A stretch of DNA of 64,000 bases. Source: an archaeon (lineage in GTDB: Archaea; Thermoproteota; Nitrososphaeria; Nitrososphaerales; CADDZS01). Under the pieces are notes generated by a model that made no database searches, had not been told where the DNA came from, and worked only from the letters and a program-made list of their open reading frames with translations. The stretch covers positions 85,833 to 149,832 of the forward strand of contig JARCRS010000031.1 in NCBI GenBank assembly GCA_029850555.1, written 5' to 3'. This document shows, piece by piece, positions 35,088-43,139 of this stretch; the stretch's first letter is position 1, and each line of letters begins with the position of its first letter. A program made the translations under genes and the position numbers.

Positions 35088-35384
35088 GTGATAAGCGTGG
35101 AAAGTTCGGCAACAATTAGGCTAGTTGGAAACCTAGGGCATGTCGCTAAGCCTGGTATATCTAACCCTGAGCATCTCGAAGAGGTCTTTGTAAGCGTGCC
35201 TGTTAAACTGGGTACGGCGATACGTAAGCTTGAGGAACAACGCGGCCTTTCTTTGCCCCGAGAGAGCATATTGATCTTGGTGAATGGAGTAGAGGCTAAT
35301 GCGCTAGAAGATCTTGATACAATTATCAACGAACATGATCAGATTGTTCTAGTTCCGATCTTTCATGGTGGATCAACTCTTTGA
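35088..35384 (+). CDS. ubiquitin-like MoaD/SAMP protein with C-terminal extension
   Basis: A 98-residue beta-grasp protein. The fold is supported by strand and helix pattern and by ILILVNGVEANALEDLDTII (about residues 64-83) typical of MoaD/ThiS, followed by DQIVLVPIFHGG. The diglycine is not terminal: STL follows. MoaD, ThiS and SAMPs normally end in GG to form a thiocarboxylate or isopeptide, so this one would need trimming, or has lost conjugation. GTG start; GTG 35097 is an alternative. Its stop overlaps the next start. Confidence 0.75.
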   Translation: MISVESSATIRLVGNLGHVAKPGISNPEHLEEVFVSVPVKLGTAIRKLEEQRGLSLPRESILILVNGVEANALEDLDTIINEHDQIVLVPIFHGGSTL

Positions 35385-35947
35385 AATTCATTTCACCAAG
35401 CTGGGATAGTATCTTTGAACAGTCCTTGGAATTGGCACAGAAGATCAGATATGATCAAAAGAAACTAGGGAAACCGCAGTTTCAGGTCATTGTTGGTGTC
35501 TCACGAGGAGGACTCGTGCTTGCGCGGTTACTGTCAGATCTTTTGGAAATTGAAAATGTAGTCATTACAAAATCTGAGTATTATTCAGGGATGGGAAAGA
35601 AAAACAAGAAACCGAAAATCACGCAGAAGATCCAGAAGGACATCTCAGGGAAAAATGTTCTTCTGGTCGACGATGTGGCTGATACGGGTGAAAGTTTAAT
35701 CGAAATCAAAAAGCACATTCAGAGCAAGAGACCGAAATACCTCGCTGTTGCAACGCTTTACCTCAAACCATGGAGCAAACGTATTCCGGACTATTTTGTC
35801 TCAAAGACTGAGGCATGGATTATCTTTCCCTGGGAGCTATTCGAGTCCTACAAGCTGCTAAAAACGAGAGGAGGACTCAGATTAGTAGAACGTTCTAAAA
35901 TGCCAATGTGGGCGATAGAGCGTCTCAAACGATATGAGAGTGTGTAG
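35381..35947 (+). CDS. type I phosphoribosyltransferase (xanthine/hypoxanthine type)
   Basis: A 188-residue PRTase. The PRPP-binding motif LLVDDVADTGESLIEI (about residues 98-113) and an upstream VGVSRGGLVLARLLSDLL loop match the archaeal xanthine-guanine/hypoxanthine phosphoribosyltransferase group used in purine salvage. TTG start overlapping the ubiquitin-like gene by 4 nt, so co-translated with it. The base specificity cannot be read from sequence. Confidence 0.82.
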   Translation: MKFISPSWDSIFEQSLELAQKIRYDQKKLGKPQFQVIVGVSRGGLVLARLLSDLLEIENVVITKSEYYSGMGKKNKKPKITQKIQKDISGKNVLLVDDVADTGESLIEIKKHIQSKRPKYLAVATLYLKPWSKRIPDYFVSKTEAWIIFPWELFESYKLLKTRGGLRLVERSKMPMWAIERLKRYESV

Positions 35948-35964
35948 CGGAGGTCGGCTCTCAT

Positions 35965-36504
35965 TTGGGAGAAGATTTCCAGAGAATTGAGATTGGCTCG
36001 AAGAACTTCGCTACTTTGCTTGCGTTTAGGAGGGCTTATCGCTTACCAAAGACAAGCGACCTCAGAAACCTTGCAACTCGATTGCCTCAAGGAAGTGTCG
36101 TTTGTTCGCCTTCCCTTATAGCTGGAAAAAGTCATCTCGACTCAATACTAGAACAATCCGCCGAATATTGGGCGAGAGGAATGTTTTTGGCACGAAATAA
36201 ATCGATTGACTTGCTAATGCGGCTGATCTGCCAGAGCCAGATCTCGAAAGCGCTTGAAGCTTCAGATATAGATTCTTGCAATAATGTAGCCCTCTTTGGC
36301 TTGGTAAGAGATAGCGCAGATATTGTGAATTCAGAGAAGCTATTGAACGAGCTAGGAGGGATGAGAGATGATTCCCTCATGGATCTTAATATGAATAAGA
36401 TTAGGTTTCTGCTAAGATTTCACTCGCTGCCGAACTGGGTCGAAAAAGAAAAGATTCCTCAATTGCTTCTCGAAAAGTCCGCAATCCTCGTTTTTCCAAG
36501 TTGA
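35965..36504 (+). CDS. cgi121: KEOPS complex subunit Cgi121
   Basis: A 179-residue protein resembling archaeal Cgi121, the KEOPS subunit that binds the tRNA 3' end during t6A37 formation. The characteristic RNKSIDLLMRLICQSQISKALE segment lies at about residues 76-97, and VALFGLV (about residues 107-113) matches the family's second motif. TTG start. The last 46 nt overlap the 3' end of the convergent Sua5 gene, whose product makes the substrate used by KEOPS. Confidence 0.82.
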   Translation: MGEDFQRIEIGSKNFATLLAFRRAYRLPKTSDLRNLATRLPQGSVVCSPSLIAGKSHLDSILEQSAEYWARGMFLARNKSIDLLMRLICQSQISKALEASDIDSCNNVALFGLVRDSADIVNSEKLLNELGGMRDDSLMDLNMNKIRFLLRFHSLPNWVEKEKIPQLLLEKSAILVFPS

Positions 36505-37121
36505 CGGATGATGTCTCTTGTCGAGATCGCTCCTTCTCGAAGTATTTTCACCTTGTGTTCAGCTTCAATCATTAACACAGTTGAAGGGATCGTGCCGGAA
36601 CATTTCCCTCGCAAAAAATAGTCACAATTCGATGCGAATCTCTGTAGACCTTCATCGTTCGAATCAGTAAAGGGGGCGTCACCGGACCTGTTCGCGCTAG
36701 TTCCGATCAAGCTACCTCCACAGGCTCTAATAAGCTCGAGACAGCAAAAATTGTCTGGTATGCGAACGGCCAAGAGGCCATTCCTTACTAGTCTCTCTGG
36801 AATCGCAACTCCTTTCTTTACTTTGAGTACAAGTGTAAGGCCGCCTGGCCAATATTCTTTTGCAAGTGTCTCTGCATTCGAATCAAATTCAACGAACTTT
36901 GTGATAGTCGGAATGTCTGAAAATAGCACGGGCATAGGTTTTGTTTCTTCTCGCTCCTTCAATCTGAAGCAAGCCTCCACAGCCTGTTCGAGAAGCGGAT
37001 TAGATCCCAAACCGTATACCGTATCGGTAGGGAAAACCACCGTTTTGCCCTGATTTTTCACTTCCGACCCTATCTTGGCTATGTTTGCATGATCAGCACA
37101 ATCGATGTCTCTCATTACCAT
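36459..37121 (-). CDS. L-threonylcarbamoyladenylate synthase (Sua5/YrdC)
   Basis: A 220-residue YrdC-domain protein making threonylcarbamoyl-AMP from threonine, bicarbonate and ATP for t6A tRNA modification. Family signatures: VVFPTDTVYGLGSNP (about residues 29-43), KREETKPMPVL region, WPGGLTLVL and LIGTSANRSGDAPFT (about residues 139-153). No extra Sua5 C-terminal domain, so the short YrdC type. ATG start. Convergent with and overlapping Cgi121. Confidence 0.88.
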   Translation of the reverse strand: MVMRDIDCADHANIAKIGSEVKNQGKTVVFPTDTVYGLGSNPLLEQAVEACFRLKEREETKPMPVLFSDIPTITKFVEFDSNAETLAKEYWPGGLTLVLKVKKGVAIPERLVRNGLLAVRIPDNFCCLELIRACGGSLIGTSANRSGDAPFTDSNDEGLQRFASNCDYFLRGKCSGTIPSTVLMIEAEHKVKILREGAISTRDIIRQLGKTRIADFSRSN

Positions 37122-37226
37122 TCATCGACCGGTTTGTATCTCTAATATTGATTAATTGTAGTATTCAAAAATTTTTGATGAAAACATTTATGAGAATGAC
37201 CGATATGCTACAGCGCGCTCCTGCAA

Positions 37227-37325
37227 GTGGGTTCTTTGTCAGAAGAAGATGATGAAGTGGAAGATGATTTTAATGGAGACGACGATTCTTGGGAAGAGGA
37301 TTTTGACGACGAAAACGGGGAATAG
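37227..37325 (+). CDS. possible very small acidic protein
   Basis: A GTG-started frame of 32 codons encoding MGSLSEEDDEVEDDF... in which over half of residues are Asp or Glu. A TATA-like ACATTTATG lies ~38 nt upstream. It could be a small acidic regulator or a chance frame; only the strong composition bias supports it. Confidence 0.3.
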   Translation: MGSLSEEDDEVEDDFNGDDDSWEEDFDDENGE

Positions 37326-37469
37326 ATCTACTGATTAGTTGTTCCTTCTCCCGAACACGTTTTCAAGTCGCTTTTTCCTGCCCGCTTTTGTTTGGTCTAC
37401 TTATGCAAAAATATTGAACTACATGGGTTGACCCGAAACTAACTTCCCTGAATCCAAGGTCTTCAAAAA

Positions 37470-38159
37470 ATGTTTCACTTCATCATTAATTCCAAAAACT
37501 ATCTCGAAGCATCTGGTCCTAAAGCGTTAAAGCTTGCCAACGCAATTGAGAAGGCTACCCCGTTAGCTCGCCAAGCCAATGTCAAACTATACCTTGCAGC
37601 TCCCGCCTTCGCGATATCTGAGCTATCAAAAACTCATCCTAAGGTCACGATTTTTGCTCAGCATCTCGATCCACAAGGCCCCGGAAGTACTACAGGTTAT
37701 CTAGTTCCTGAGGTAGCAAAAATGTCCGGAGCCCGAGGCTCCCTTTTGAATCATAGTGAACACAGGATTCCAGACAAGGAAATTAGAGAAGGAGTAACCG
37801 CCCTAAAAAGACTCGGCATGCAGAGTGTTGTTTGCGCCAGAGATGCGGAAGAGGTGGGACGATTGGCCCTTTTTATTCCCACTTTCATTGCAATAGAGCC
37901 TCCTGAGCTAATAGGCTCTGGAACTTCAGTTTCAAAAGCGAGACCTGACCTCATCACGGAGTCAAAGAATTCGCTTCAAAAAGTCCTCGGGGATAAGCGT
38001 TCGACAATTTTGCTTTGCGGAGCGGGGATCGTAGATGACGTAGATGTGAGACGTGCAAAAGAGCTCGGGGCTGAAGGCATTCTCGTAGCCAGCGGAATCA
38101 TAAAGGCGAAAAACTGGGTTGGCAAAATAAGATCCCTCGCTCTAGGATTCTCATCTTGA
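37470..38159 (+). CDS. tpiA: triosephosphate isomerase
   Basis: A 229-residue archaeal-type (short, tetrameric) triosephosphate isomerase interconverting dihydroxyacetone phosphate and glyceraldehyde 3-phosphate. N-terminal NSKNY contains the catalytic Lys (here INSKNYLE), His and Glu lie in LLNHSEHR (about residue 93) and AIEPPELIGSG (about residue 141), and CGAGIVDDVDV plus ILVASGIIKAK form the phosphate-binding loops. ATG start. Confidence 0.92.
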   Translation: MFHFIINSKNYLEASGPKALKLANAIEKATPLARQANVKLYLAAPAFAISELSKTHPKVTIFAQHLDPQGPGSTTGYLVPEVAKMSGARGSLLNHSEHRIPDKEIREGVTALKRLGMQSVVCARDAEEVGRLALFIPTFIAIEPPELIGSGTSVSKARPDLITESKNSLQKVLGDKRSTILLCGAGIVDDVDVRRAKELGAEGILVASGIIKAKNWVGKIRSLALGFSS

Positions 38160-38161
38160 CT

Positions 38162-38383
38162 TTAGTGGCGTAAAAAGAAAATCAGTAAACTGATCAGAGA
38201 AATTATGATCAGAATAGGTGAAGTCGCGAAATAGAACCCGTTGCGACTATAAACGTAGAGAATAATGGGAGGTATGTTGATGTTTCGTAAGGCTCCGCTG
38301 CTCGCGATAATAGGAATCAAAAGAAAAGCAATCCCTAACAGAATAAACGTTATCCCGACTAGGTAGAATCCCAGATTGTTCAA
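38162..38383 (-). CDS. small two-span membrane protein
   Basis: A 73-residue protein with two hydrophobic helices (about residues 5-28 and 54-71) joined by a loop with a few charged residues. Some resemblance to archaeal DUF131 membrane proteins in the first helix, not enough to assign. It is convergent with tpiA, 2 nt apart. Confidence 0.55.
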   Translation of the reverse strand: MNNLGFYLVGITFILLGIAFLLIPIIASSGALRNINIPPIILYVYSRNGFYFATSPILIIISLISLLIFFLRH

Positions 38384-38437
38384 ACTTGAGGGCTAGCCTC
38401 CAACAGAGCCACAAAACAGCATGTAGGATCTTCTTAG

Positions 38438-38446
38438 CTTATAAAT
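38438..38446 (+). promoter_or_regulatory. TATA box of the dehydrogenase gene
   Basis: CTTATAAAT lies ~40 nt before the TTG start at 38486, consistent with a start of transcription about 25 nt downstream and a short leader. Confidence 0.45.
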
Positions 38447-38485
38447 TGAAACGTATTTTTCAGTTATTGATAGTTAGATAGAAAA

Positions 38486-39580
38486 TTGTCTAATCCAATT
38501 ATCCGTGCGGCCTTTGTTGGAGACAAAGGAAGTGTCGTGTTGCGCACAGTTGAGCGGCCCTCGCTGGATAAAGGGTCGATCATGGTAGAAATGAAGTCTT
38601 CGGGCATATGTGGCACTGACCTTGACAAGCTTACTGGAGGCTACACAGCTTCGACAGTGCTAGGTCACGAGGTAGCAGGCACGGTCACAGAAACTGCGAC
38701 AGGTGAATTTGAAGTCGGACAAGATGTTGTACCGCATCATCACGTAGCATGTGGAGAATGCTACTTTTGCAGAAATGGCGCAGAAACGATGTGCGAGGGT
38801 TTCCGGACAAGTAATTTCATTCCATGTGGCTTTGCAGATGAGTTCAATGTTCCAGAGTACAATGTTTCGAGAGGAGGCGTTCATAAGTTCCAAAAAATAT
38901 CGTACTTGGAAGCTTCTTTTGCGGAACCGCTCGGATGTTGCATACGAGGACTCGAAAAGGCGCTTCATTCAAACCTCACGCAAAGTTCGATCGTTAAACG
39001 ATCAACTAACGAGATTTCTTTTACACAAGCTGTACGGAATGCCCTTGTTGTCGGGGCGGGTCCGATTGGATTGTTACATATGGATATTCTAGGAAGCCAA
39101 TTCCCTGATCTTAATCTAGTCTCGGTCGATGTAAGCGATACCAGACTCGAATTCGCAGAAAAATTCGAGAATGCAAAACCCATCAGTCCTTCAAAAACAA
39201 GCGGAGATTTTGCCGAGGAGGCGAAGAAGCTAGTTGAAGGACGGGGATATGATCTTGTAATCGTGGCAACTGGGAATGCGAGCGCATTTGCGCAAGCGAT
39301 AAGATGTGTCAGAAAATCCGGCAGTCTTCTTTTATTCGGGGCAGCCCACAAGGGGGCCACATATACGTTGGATCTACAATCGATGCTTCTTTCCGAATTA
39401 ACTATGACATCTAGTTACGCCACTACCGAAAGGGAGATAGAGCAAGCGATCTCTCTTCTTGAAACACATAAGATAAATGTGAAGAAGTTTATCACATCTC
39501 AATTTCCTTTGGAGAACATTGAAGACGCTATGCGAACCGCTCGAGAGGAAGGCCAAGTCAAGGTGCTGGTTACCGCGTGA
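38486..39580 (+). CDS. zinc-dependent medium-chain alcohol/polyol dehydrogenase
   Basis: A 364-residue medium-chain dehydrogenase of the threonine/sorbitol dehydrogenase group. Catalytic zinc ligands are Cys in GICGTDLDKL (about residue 39) and the HE pair in VLGHEVAGTV; the structural zinc is bound by the four cysteines of HHHVACGECYFCRNGAETMC. The NAD-binding Rossmann motif is VVGAGPIGLLH (about residues 188-198). TTG start. The substrate cannot be read from sequence; no pathway neighbours. Confidence 0.85.
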   Translation: MSNPIIRAAFVGDKGSVVLRTVERPSLDKGSIMVEMKSSGICGTDLDKLTGGYTASTVLGHEVAGTVTETATGEFEVGQDVVPHHHVACGECYFCRNGAETMCEGFRTSNFIPCGFADEFNVPEYNVSRGGVHKFQKISYLEASFAEPLGCCIRGLEKALHSNLTQSSIVKRSTNEISFTQAVRNALVVGAGPIGLLHMDILGSQFPDLNLVSVDVSDTRLEFAEKFENAKPISPSKTSGDFAEEAKKLVEGRGYDLVIVATGNASAFAQAIRCVRKSGSLLLFGAAHKGATYTLDLQSMLLSELTMTSSYATTEREIEQAISLLETHKINVKKFITSQFPLENIEDAMRTAREEGQVKVLVTA

Positions 39581-39653
39581 GAATTGAATAATGAAGCTTC
39601 TGAAGATAATCATAAATCCCAAGGACTAACTCAACGAAAAATTGAGGAATTTT

Positions 39654-39899
39654 ATGCCAGTCACCGCTGTTGTAATCAGTTTTGATGACGATTATTCTTG
39701 CTTGGTAGCTGTCCAGGAGAATCTTTCAATCGACCAATTGGAAAAGATGGTAGGTAGAGAGGTCCAGTTCGACGTTTCAAAGAATAAAATCGCAAAGGGT
39801 AAGGTCACTGGCCTCGAAGGTGATCTTCTATCTATAAAGTGGCAGGAAACTCCGCTTGGATTAGGGCAGAGTTCGATGCTGCGTGTTATGGATCAATGA
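39654..39899 (+). CDS. small beta-rich hypothetical protein
   Basis: An 81-residue protein, predicted mainly beta, with GREVQFDVSKNKIAKGKVTGLEGDLLSIKW (given here in part: GREVQFDV ... KGKVTG) suggesting a small barrel of SH3/KOW type. Not assigned. The start ATG 39654 is chosen because GAGG stands 4-8 nt upstream (39646-39650), whereas the frame is open a few codons further to a TTG. Confidence 0.6.
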   Translation: MPVTAVVISFDDDYSCLVAVQENLSIDQLEKMVGREVQFDVSKNKIAKGKVTGLEGDLLSIKWQETPLGLGQSSMLRVMDQ

Positions 39900-40018
39900 G
39901 CGCAGTAGTTCTCTTCCCTTTCAGGATCAAACAAGCACGCAGGGCAGAGACCTTCAATTTCGTCGGACTCTAGCATCGGCAGATACTCTTCCCCACATCG
40001 GGCGCATGTCGCGGACAG
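39893..40018 (-). pseudogene. zinc-ribbon coding fragment without a normal start
   Basis: A minus-strand frame encoding TCARCGEEYLPM... and LCPACLFDPERE, two CxxC pairs 19 residues apart as in a zinc ribbon, then a stop. Upstream of CTG 40018 an in-frame stop precedes any ATG, GTG or TTG. Either it starts at CTG, or it is the remnant of a longer protein. Its stop overlaps the end of the convergent gene. Confidence 0.35.
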
Positions 40019-40209
40019 GTTAGACTACTCTCCGAATCCATTGTGGGCACGGATGAGATATTAATCTTCGGTTCATCTAATCCTGACCCGGGCCGGAAAA
40101 AAGCCTCGGCACAACGTTTTTATAATTTTGAGGGCCTTTTTTCTTGTGAACGATGCGTAAGGTAAACGACATTATTTTTGAAATGGCATCTTCTGCGAGG
40201 CTCTGATTG

Positions 40210-40518
40210 ATGGCAGAAGTATGCACAACCTGCGGCCTTCCTAAAGATCTTTGTGTGTGCGAGGATTTAGAAAAGGAAGAAACTCGTATTGTAGTGAGAC
40301 TAGAGATGCGTCGGTTTCGGAAACCCACTACAATGGTAGAAGGACTAAATCCGAAGCGCTCCGATCTCGAACGGATAGCCCATGATCTAAAGAGCAAGCT
40401 GGCATGTGGAGGGACGGCTAAGGATGGATACATCCTTTTACAAGGAGATCACAGGGATGGCGTCAGGGATAGTCTTGTTGGAATGGGTTTCGCCGAAAGT
40501 TCTATCGAAGTGCAGTAG
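40210..40518 (+). CDS. translation initiation factor aIF1 (SUI1)
   Basis: A 102-residue SUI1-domain factor that monitors start-codon selection on the small ribosomal subunit. The N-terminal zinc-like CTTCGLPKDLCVCE motif is typical of archaeal members, followed by the SUI1 core with KPTTMVEGLN and LACGGTAKDGYILLQGDHR (about residues 65-83). ATG 40210 is taken; a TTG codon directly before it is also possible. Confidence 0.9.
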   Translation: MAEVCTTCGLPKDLCVCEDLEKEETRIVVRLEMRRFRKPTTMVEGLNPKRSDLERIAHDLKSKLACGGTAKDGYILLQGDHRDGVRDSLVGMGFAESSIEVQ

Positions 40519-40557
40519 AACCTACTACTACAGCCGACACGGTGGCAAGCTAGAACC

Positions 40558-40785
40558 TTGATTGATGAAAGTTCTTTCCAAATCGAGGAAAGGCAAATTC
40601 GGCTCAGACGAAGGAGTGTTAAGGGAACGCCAAAGCTCTGCCCCCGATGCTTATCACAAATGCATTTGCAGGGTTCACTGTCAGGATGGATGTTGCCGGA
40701 GGAATTTCTTTGTGAGAGCTGTGGATATCATGGGCACGTCGCACTAGAGGCTCTTCCAAAGAAGGATAACGATAGTAGCAAATAG
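40558..40785 (+). CDS. small zinc-ribbon protein
   Basis: A 75-residue protein with two CxxC pairs, CPRC (about residues 28-31) and CESC (about residues 52-55), in a zinc-ribbon spacing, flanked by a basic N-terminal arm (RQIRLRRRS). Nucleic-acid binding is likely. TTG start, 39 nt after the aIF1 gene, so possibly in one transcript. No family name assigned. Confidence 0.6.
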   Translation: MIDESSFQIEERQIRLRRRSVKGTPKLCPRCLSQMHLQGSLSGWMLPEEFLCESCGYHGHVALEALPKKDNDSSK

Positions 40786-40804
40786 AATACTACTTTTTCC
40801 GCTT

Positions 40805-41023
40805 TTATTTCAGGCTTTTTGCAATTTTCGGAGAGAAGCTTTCTCGCGTTCGCCGGGTTTTTTTCTTAGATTGATCAGTTCTTCGTGTCTTGCCTGAGTC
40901 ACTTGGCTTTTTCCTTTCCTTAGCCCTTTTGGTAGCGTCAGGGTCCTCGACTTCGCCATCCTTCAAAGCATCTTCAATAGCTTTTCGAAATTCGTCCGCC
41001 ATAGGATCTGTAAAGTACGCCAT
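40805..41023 (-). CDS. small charged hypothetical protein downstream of thyX
   Basis: A 72-residue protein: an acidic helix (about residues 8-26) followed by a strongly basic, Lys/Arg/Thr-rich tail, probably disordered and nucleic-acid binding. Its ATG overlaps the thyX stop by 1 nt (TAATG), so it is translationally coupled to thyX. No family recognised. Confidence 0.55.
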   Translation of the reverse strand: MAYFTDPMADEFRKAIEDALKDGEVEDPDATKRAKERKKPSDSGKTRRTDQSKKKTRRTRESFSPKIAKSLK

Positions 41024-41637
41024 TATGATTCTAATACCTGACTAAATATTGTGGGAGCAACTTTCTTGCATTCTTGATACATCAGATCGGCAAGCTCGCG
41101 TATTTCCCATTGAGCCTGAAGCGCGGTCCTCTGGTAGAAGAAATGCATCAACGCCCTAGCATTTGCAGTCATTACGATTTTCGTCCCAATCGACTGTGGA
41201 AGAACGAATCTAGCATCTTCTTTGGGCACCTCTAGTTCTTTGAGTTTCTTGAATGTCTCAATTGAAGCTTTTAGAAGATCTTCATAAACTTTCAGCGCTG
41301 CGGGGTTCGATTGGATCGTATGGGGAACAATGAAATCCTCTTTTTCCACTGCGCTAAAACGCTGGCTCTCCTGATCATAACTCGCTATTCTATGTCTTAC
41401 TAGCTGATGAGTGAGGACACGACTTACTCCCTCAATTTCGAACATGAAAACTGCGTGCTCGATCACATCAAAGGTCTTATCTCGTAGCGCCTTCGTGATA
41501 AGTTCTTTTTCATATCCCGGCTTTGAGAGGATCTCCTTTTCCAAATCTTCAATCGGTTTTGAGCTGTAACAACGACGCATTGCTAGTGCGACCATGATTT
41601 CAGGCCGAGGAGTAAACCACAAGAGTTTGACGCGCAT
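41023..41637 (-). CDS. thyX: flavin-dependent thymidylate synthase
   Basis: A ThyX enzyme of ~204 residues making dTMP from dUMP with methylene-tetrahydrofolate and FAD/NADPH. The ThyX signature RHRIASYDQESQR (RHRx7S type) is intact at about residues 74-86, followed by catalytic and dUMP-binding residues in the C-terminal ...NARALMHFFYQR segment. ATG 41637 is preferred; the frame extends 10 codons upstream to a TTG at 41667, but homologues begin near MRVKLL. Confidence 0.9.
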   Translation of the reverse strand: MRVKLLWFTPRPEIMVALAMRRCYSSKPIEDLEKEILSKPGYEKELITKALRDKTFDVIEHAVFMFEIEGVSRVLTHQLVRHRIASYDQESQRFSAVEKEDFIVPHTIQSNPAALKVYEDLLKASIETFKKLKELEVPKEDARFVLPQSIGTKIVMTANARALMHFFYQRTALQAQWEIRELADLMYQECKKVAPTIFSQVLES

Positions 41638-41780
41638 ATTGGATTTGCCCAATTTAGTGAAAGTCAAAAGTCTTTTCCCGCGAAGTAAAGTAATCTTTTT
41701 GAGCGAAACAAAGCGAATCGCCCAGAGTATTGAATCTCAGATCGCAGTCCAGCAAAGAATTTCGGTGATTTCAAGAATTC

Positions 41781-43115
41781 ATGGGTTTCCAAATCGCTCG
41801 AGCAAGGAAAAACCACCTATTGGCTTTGATTTTCGCGGTTACTCTGGTCGTTCTGATTGCTTTGACTTTCATAACTTTTGCATTCGGTGCGTATACTATT
41901 TTCAATCATCCGAACAGTTACGTCGTTGCAAAGACCACGAGTGCAAACGGGGGAGCCTCGCTTTCGATTGCGGCGTCGGGTTTCGATAATAATTCTCTCA
42001 GAACGGTTTGGATAGATCCCCAGTTTTCCTCGAGCAACCCATTCTTACTGAATGAAAGCTCAGGATTCAATGTCACAGTTATCAGGACGGATTCTGCTGG
42101 TAATATCAATCAAAACGTGAGTATTTCCAGTCTTCAGCTACAAAGCATTCGTTCAGACGGACAAAATCCTCACGAAGTCTGGATCATTGGTGTTTCAAGC
42201 AGCTCAGGCACATTTGTGAACGTTACCTCTGATTCCAAAGAGAATTACACGGCTTCTAGCATGGGATCAACTGACACCACGAACTTCTTTTGGATATCAA
42301 TCTTCGGTTTCGCGTCGCCATTTAATGCGACTCTCGGACAACTTTTCATTGCGGTCTGGACTGTCTATCTGCTACTTTTTGCTTCAGCCCTCAACGGCCC
42401 ATTTCGCAGTGTAATTGGCTCAATGAAAGATACTGCAAGCAAAGGTCTCGATGGAATACTGAGCAATTCAGCGATGGCCACATTCATGGTTTTTCCTGTA
42501 GCTTTTTGGGGTTCGGAGCTATTGGCTTTGCTTCAACAAAATGCGGGGATACCCACCGGAAGTCTTCCTCAGGCAGATCCGTTACTTCAGTTCGTAGAAC
42601 TTTCACTTGCCCCATTAAGAGAAGAAATCGGCTACAGAATAATACCAATTGGTATCGTTGCTATGGTGCTGCTTCTATCAAGAAACAGAATAAAGGACGC
42701 GATCTTGGCCCTATGGCACCCTTCGAGATATTTGAAAAAGAATGACAGCGTTGAACGCTATAGGAGGGATAAGATAATTATGTACATTCTTATTGGAGCG
42801 AGCGCAGTCATTTTTGGCGCGGCTCACGTATTGCACGGATGGGATATAGGTAAATTATCGCAAGCCGCCGCCGTCGGCGTCGCTTTTGGAGTGCTGTACT
42901 ACCGATATGGTTTCGCCGCAGCTGTACTGCTGCACTGGCAGTTTGATTACGTAATTGGAATTTACACAGGTACGAGTAATGGAATTATTCTCGATGTCTT
43001 CTCATATTATGTTCTTGTCACAGAGGTTGCAGCGGTAGCTTCAACTATTGCTTTGATAATTCTCCTTGTCAGAAAGTTAAGAGGTGCCGCCATTTTCAAG
43101 GCTCCGACTTTTTGA
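41781..43115 (+). CDS. CPBP-family (CAAX-like) intramembrane protease
   Basis: A 444-residue membrane protein. An N-terminal span (about residues 12-34) and a ~130-residue extracytoplasmic domain with N-x-S/T sequons precede a multi-span core. The glutamate pair REEIGYR (EExxxR, about residues 279-285), the FGAAHVLHG histidine and the HWQFDY segment are the three CPBP/ABI metalloprotease motifs. The N-terminal extracytoplasmic domain is unusual for the family. ATG start; substrates unknown. proS begins 24 nt after its stop. Confidence 0.82.
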   Translation: MGFQIARARKNHLLALIFAVTLVVLIALTFITFAFGAYTIFNHPNSYVVAKTTSANGGASLSIAASGFDNNSLRTVWIDPQFSSSNPFLLNESSGFNVTVIRTDSAGNINQNVSISSLQLQSIRSDGQNPHEVWIIGVSSSSGTFVNVTSDSKENYTASSMGSTDTTNFFWISIFGFASPFNATLGQLFIAVWTVYLLLFASALNGPFRSVIGSMKDTASKGLDGILSNSAMATFMVFPVAFWGSELLALLQQNAGIPTGSLPQADPLLQFVELSLAPLREEIGYRIIPIGIVAMVLLLSRNRIKDAILALWHPSRYLKKNDSVERYRRDKIIMYILIGASAVIFGAAHVLHGWDIGKLSQAAAVGVAFGVLYYRYGFAAAVLLHWQFDYVIGIYTGTSNGIILDVFSYYVLVTEVAAVASTIALIILLVRKLRGAAIFKAPTF

Positions 43116-43126
43116 TACCCATGTTT

Positions 43127-43132
43127 AGGTGA
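43127..43132 (+). promoter_or_regulatory. Shine-Dalgarno site supporting the proS start
   Basis: AGGTGA stands 7 nt before ATA 43140, the ideal spacing for initiation there. No in-frame ATG, GTG or TTG is in range. It is the main argument for placing the proS start at 43140. Confidence 0.5.
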
Positions 43133-43139
43133 ATAGGAA

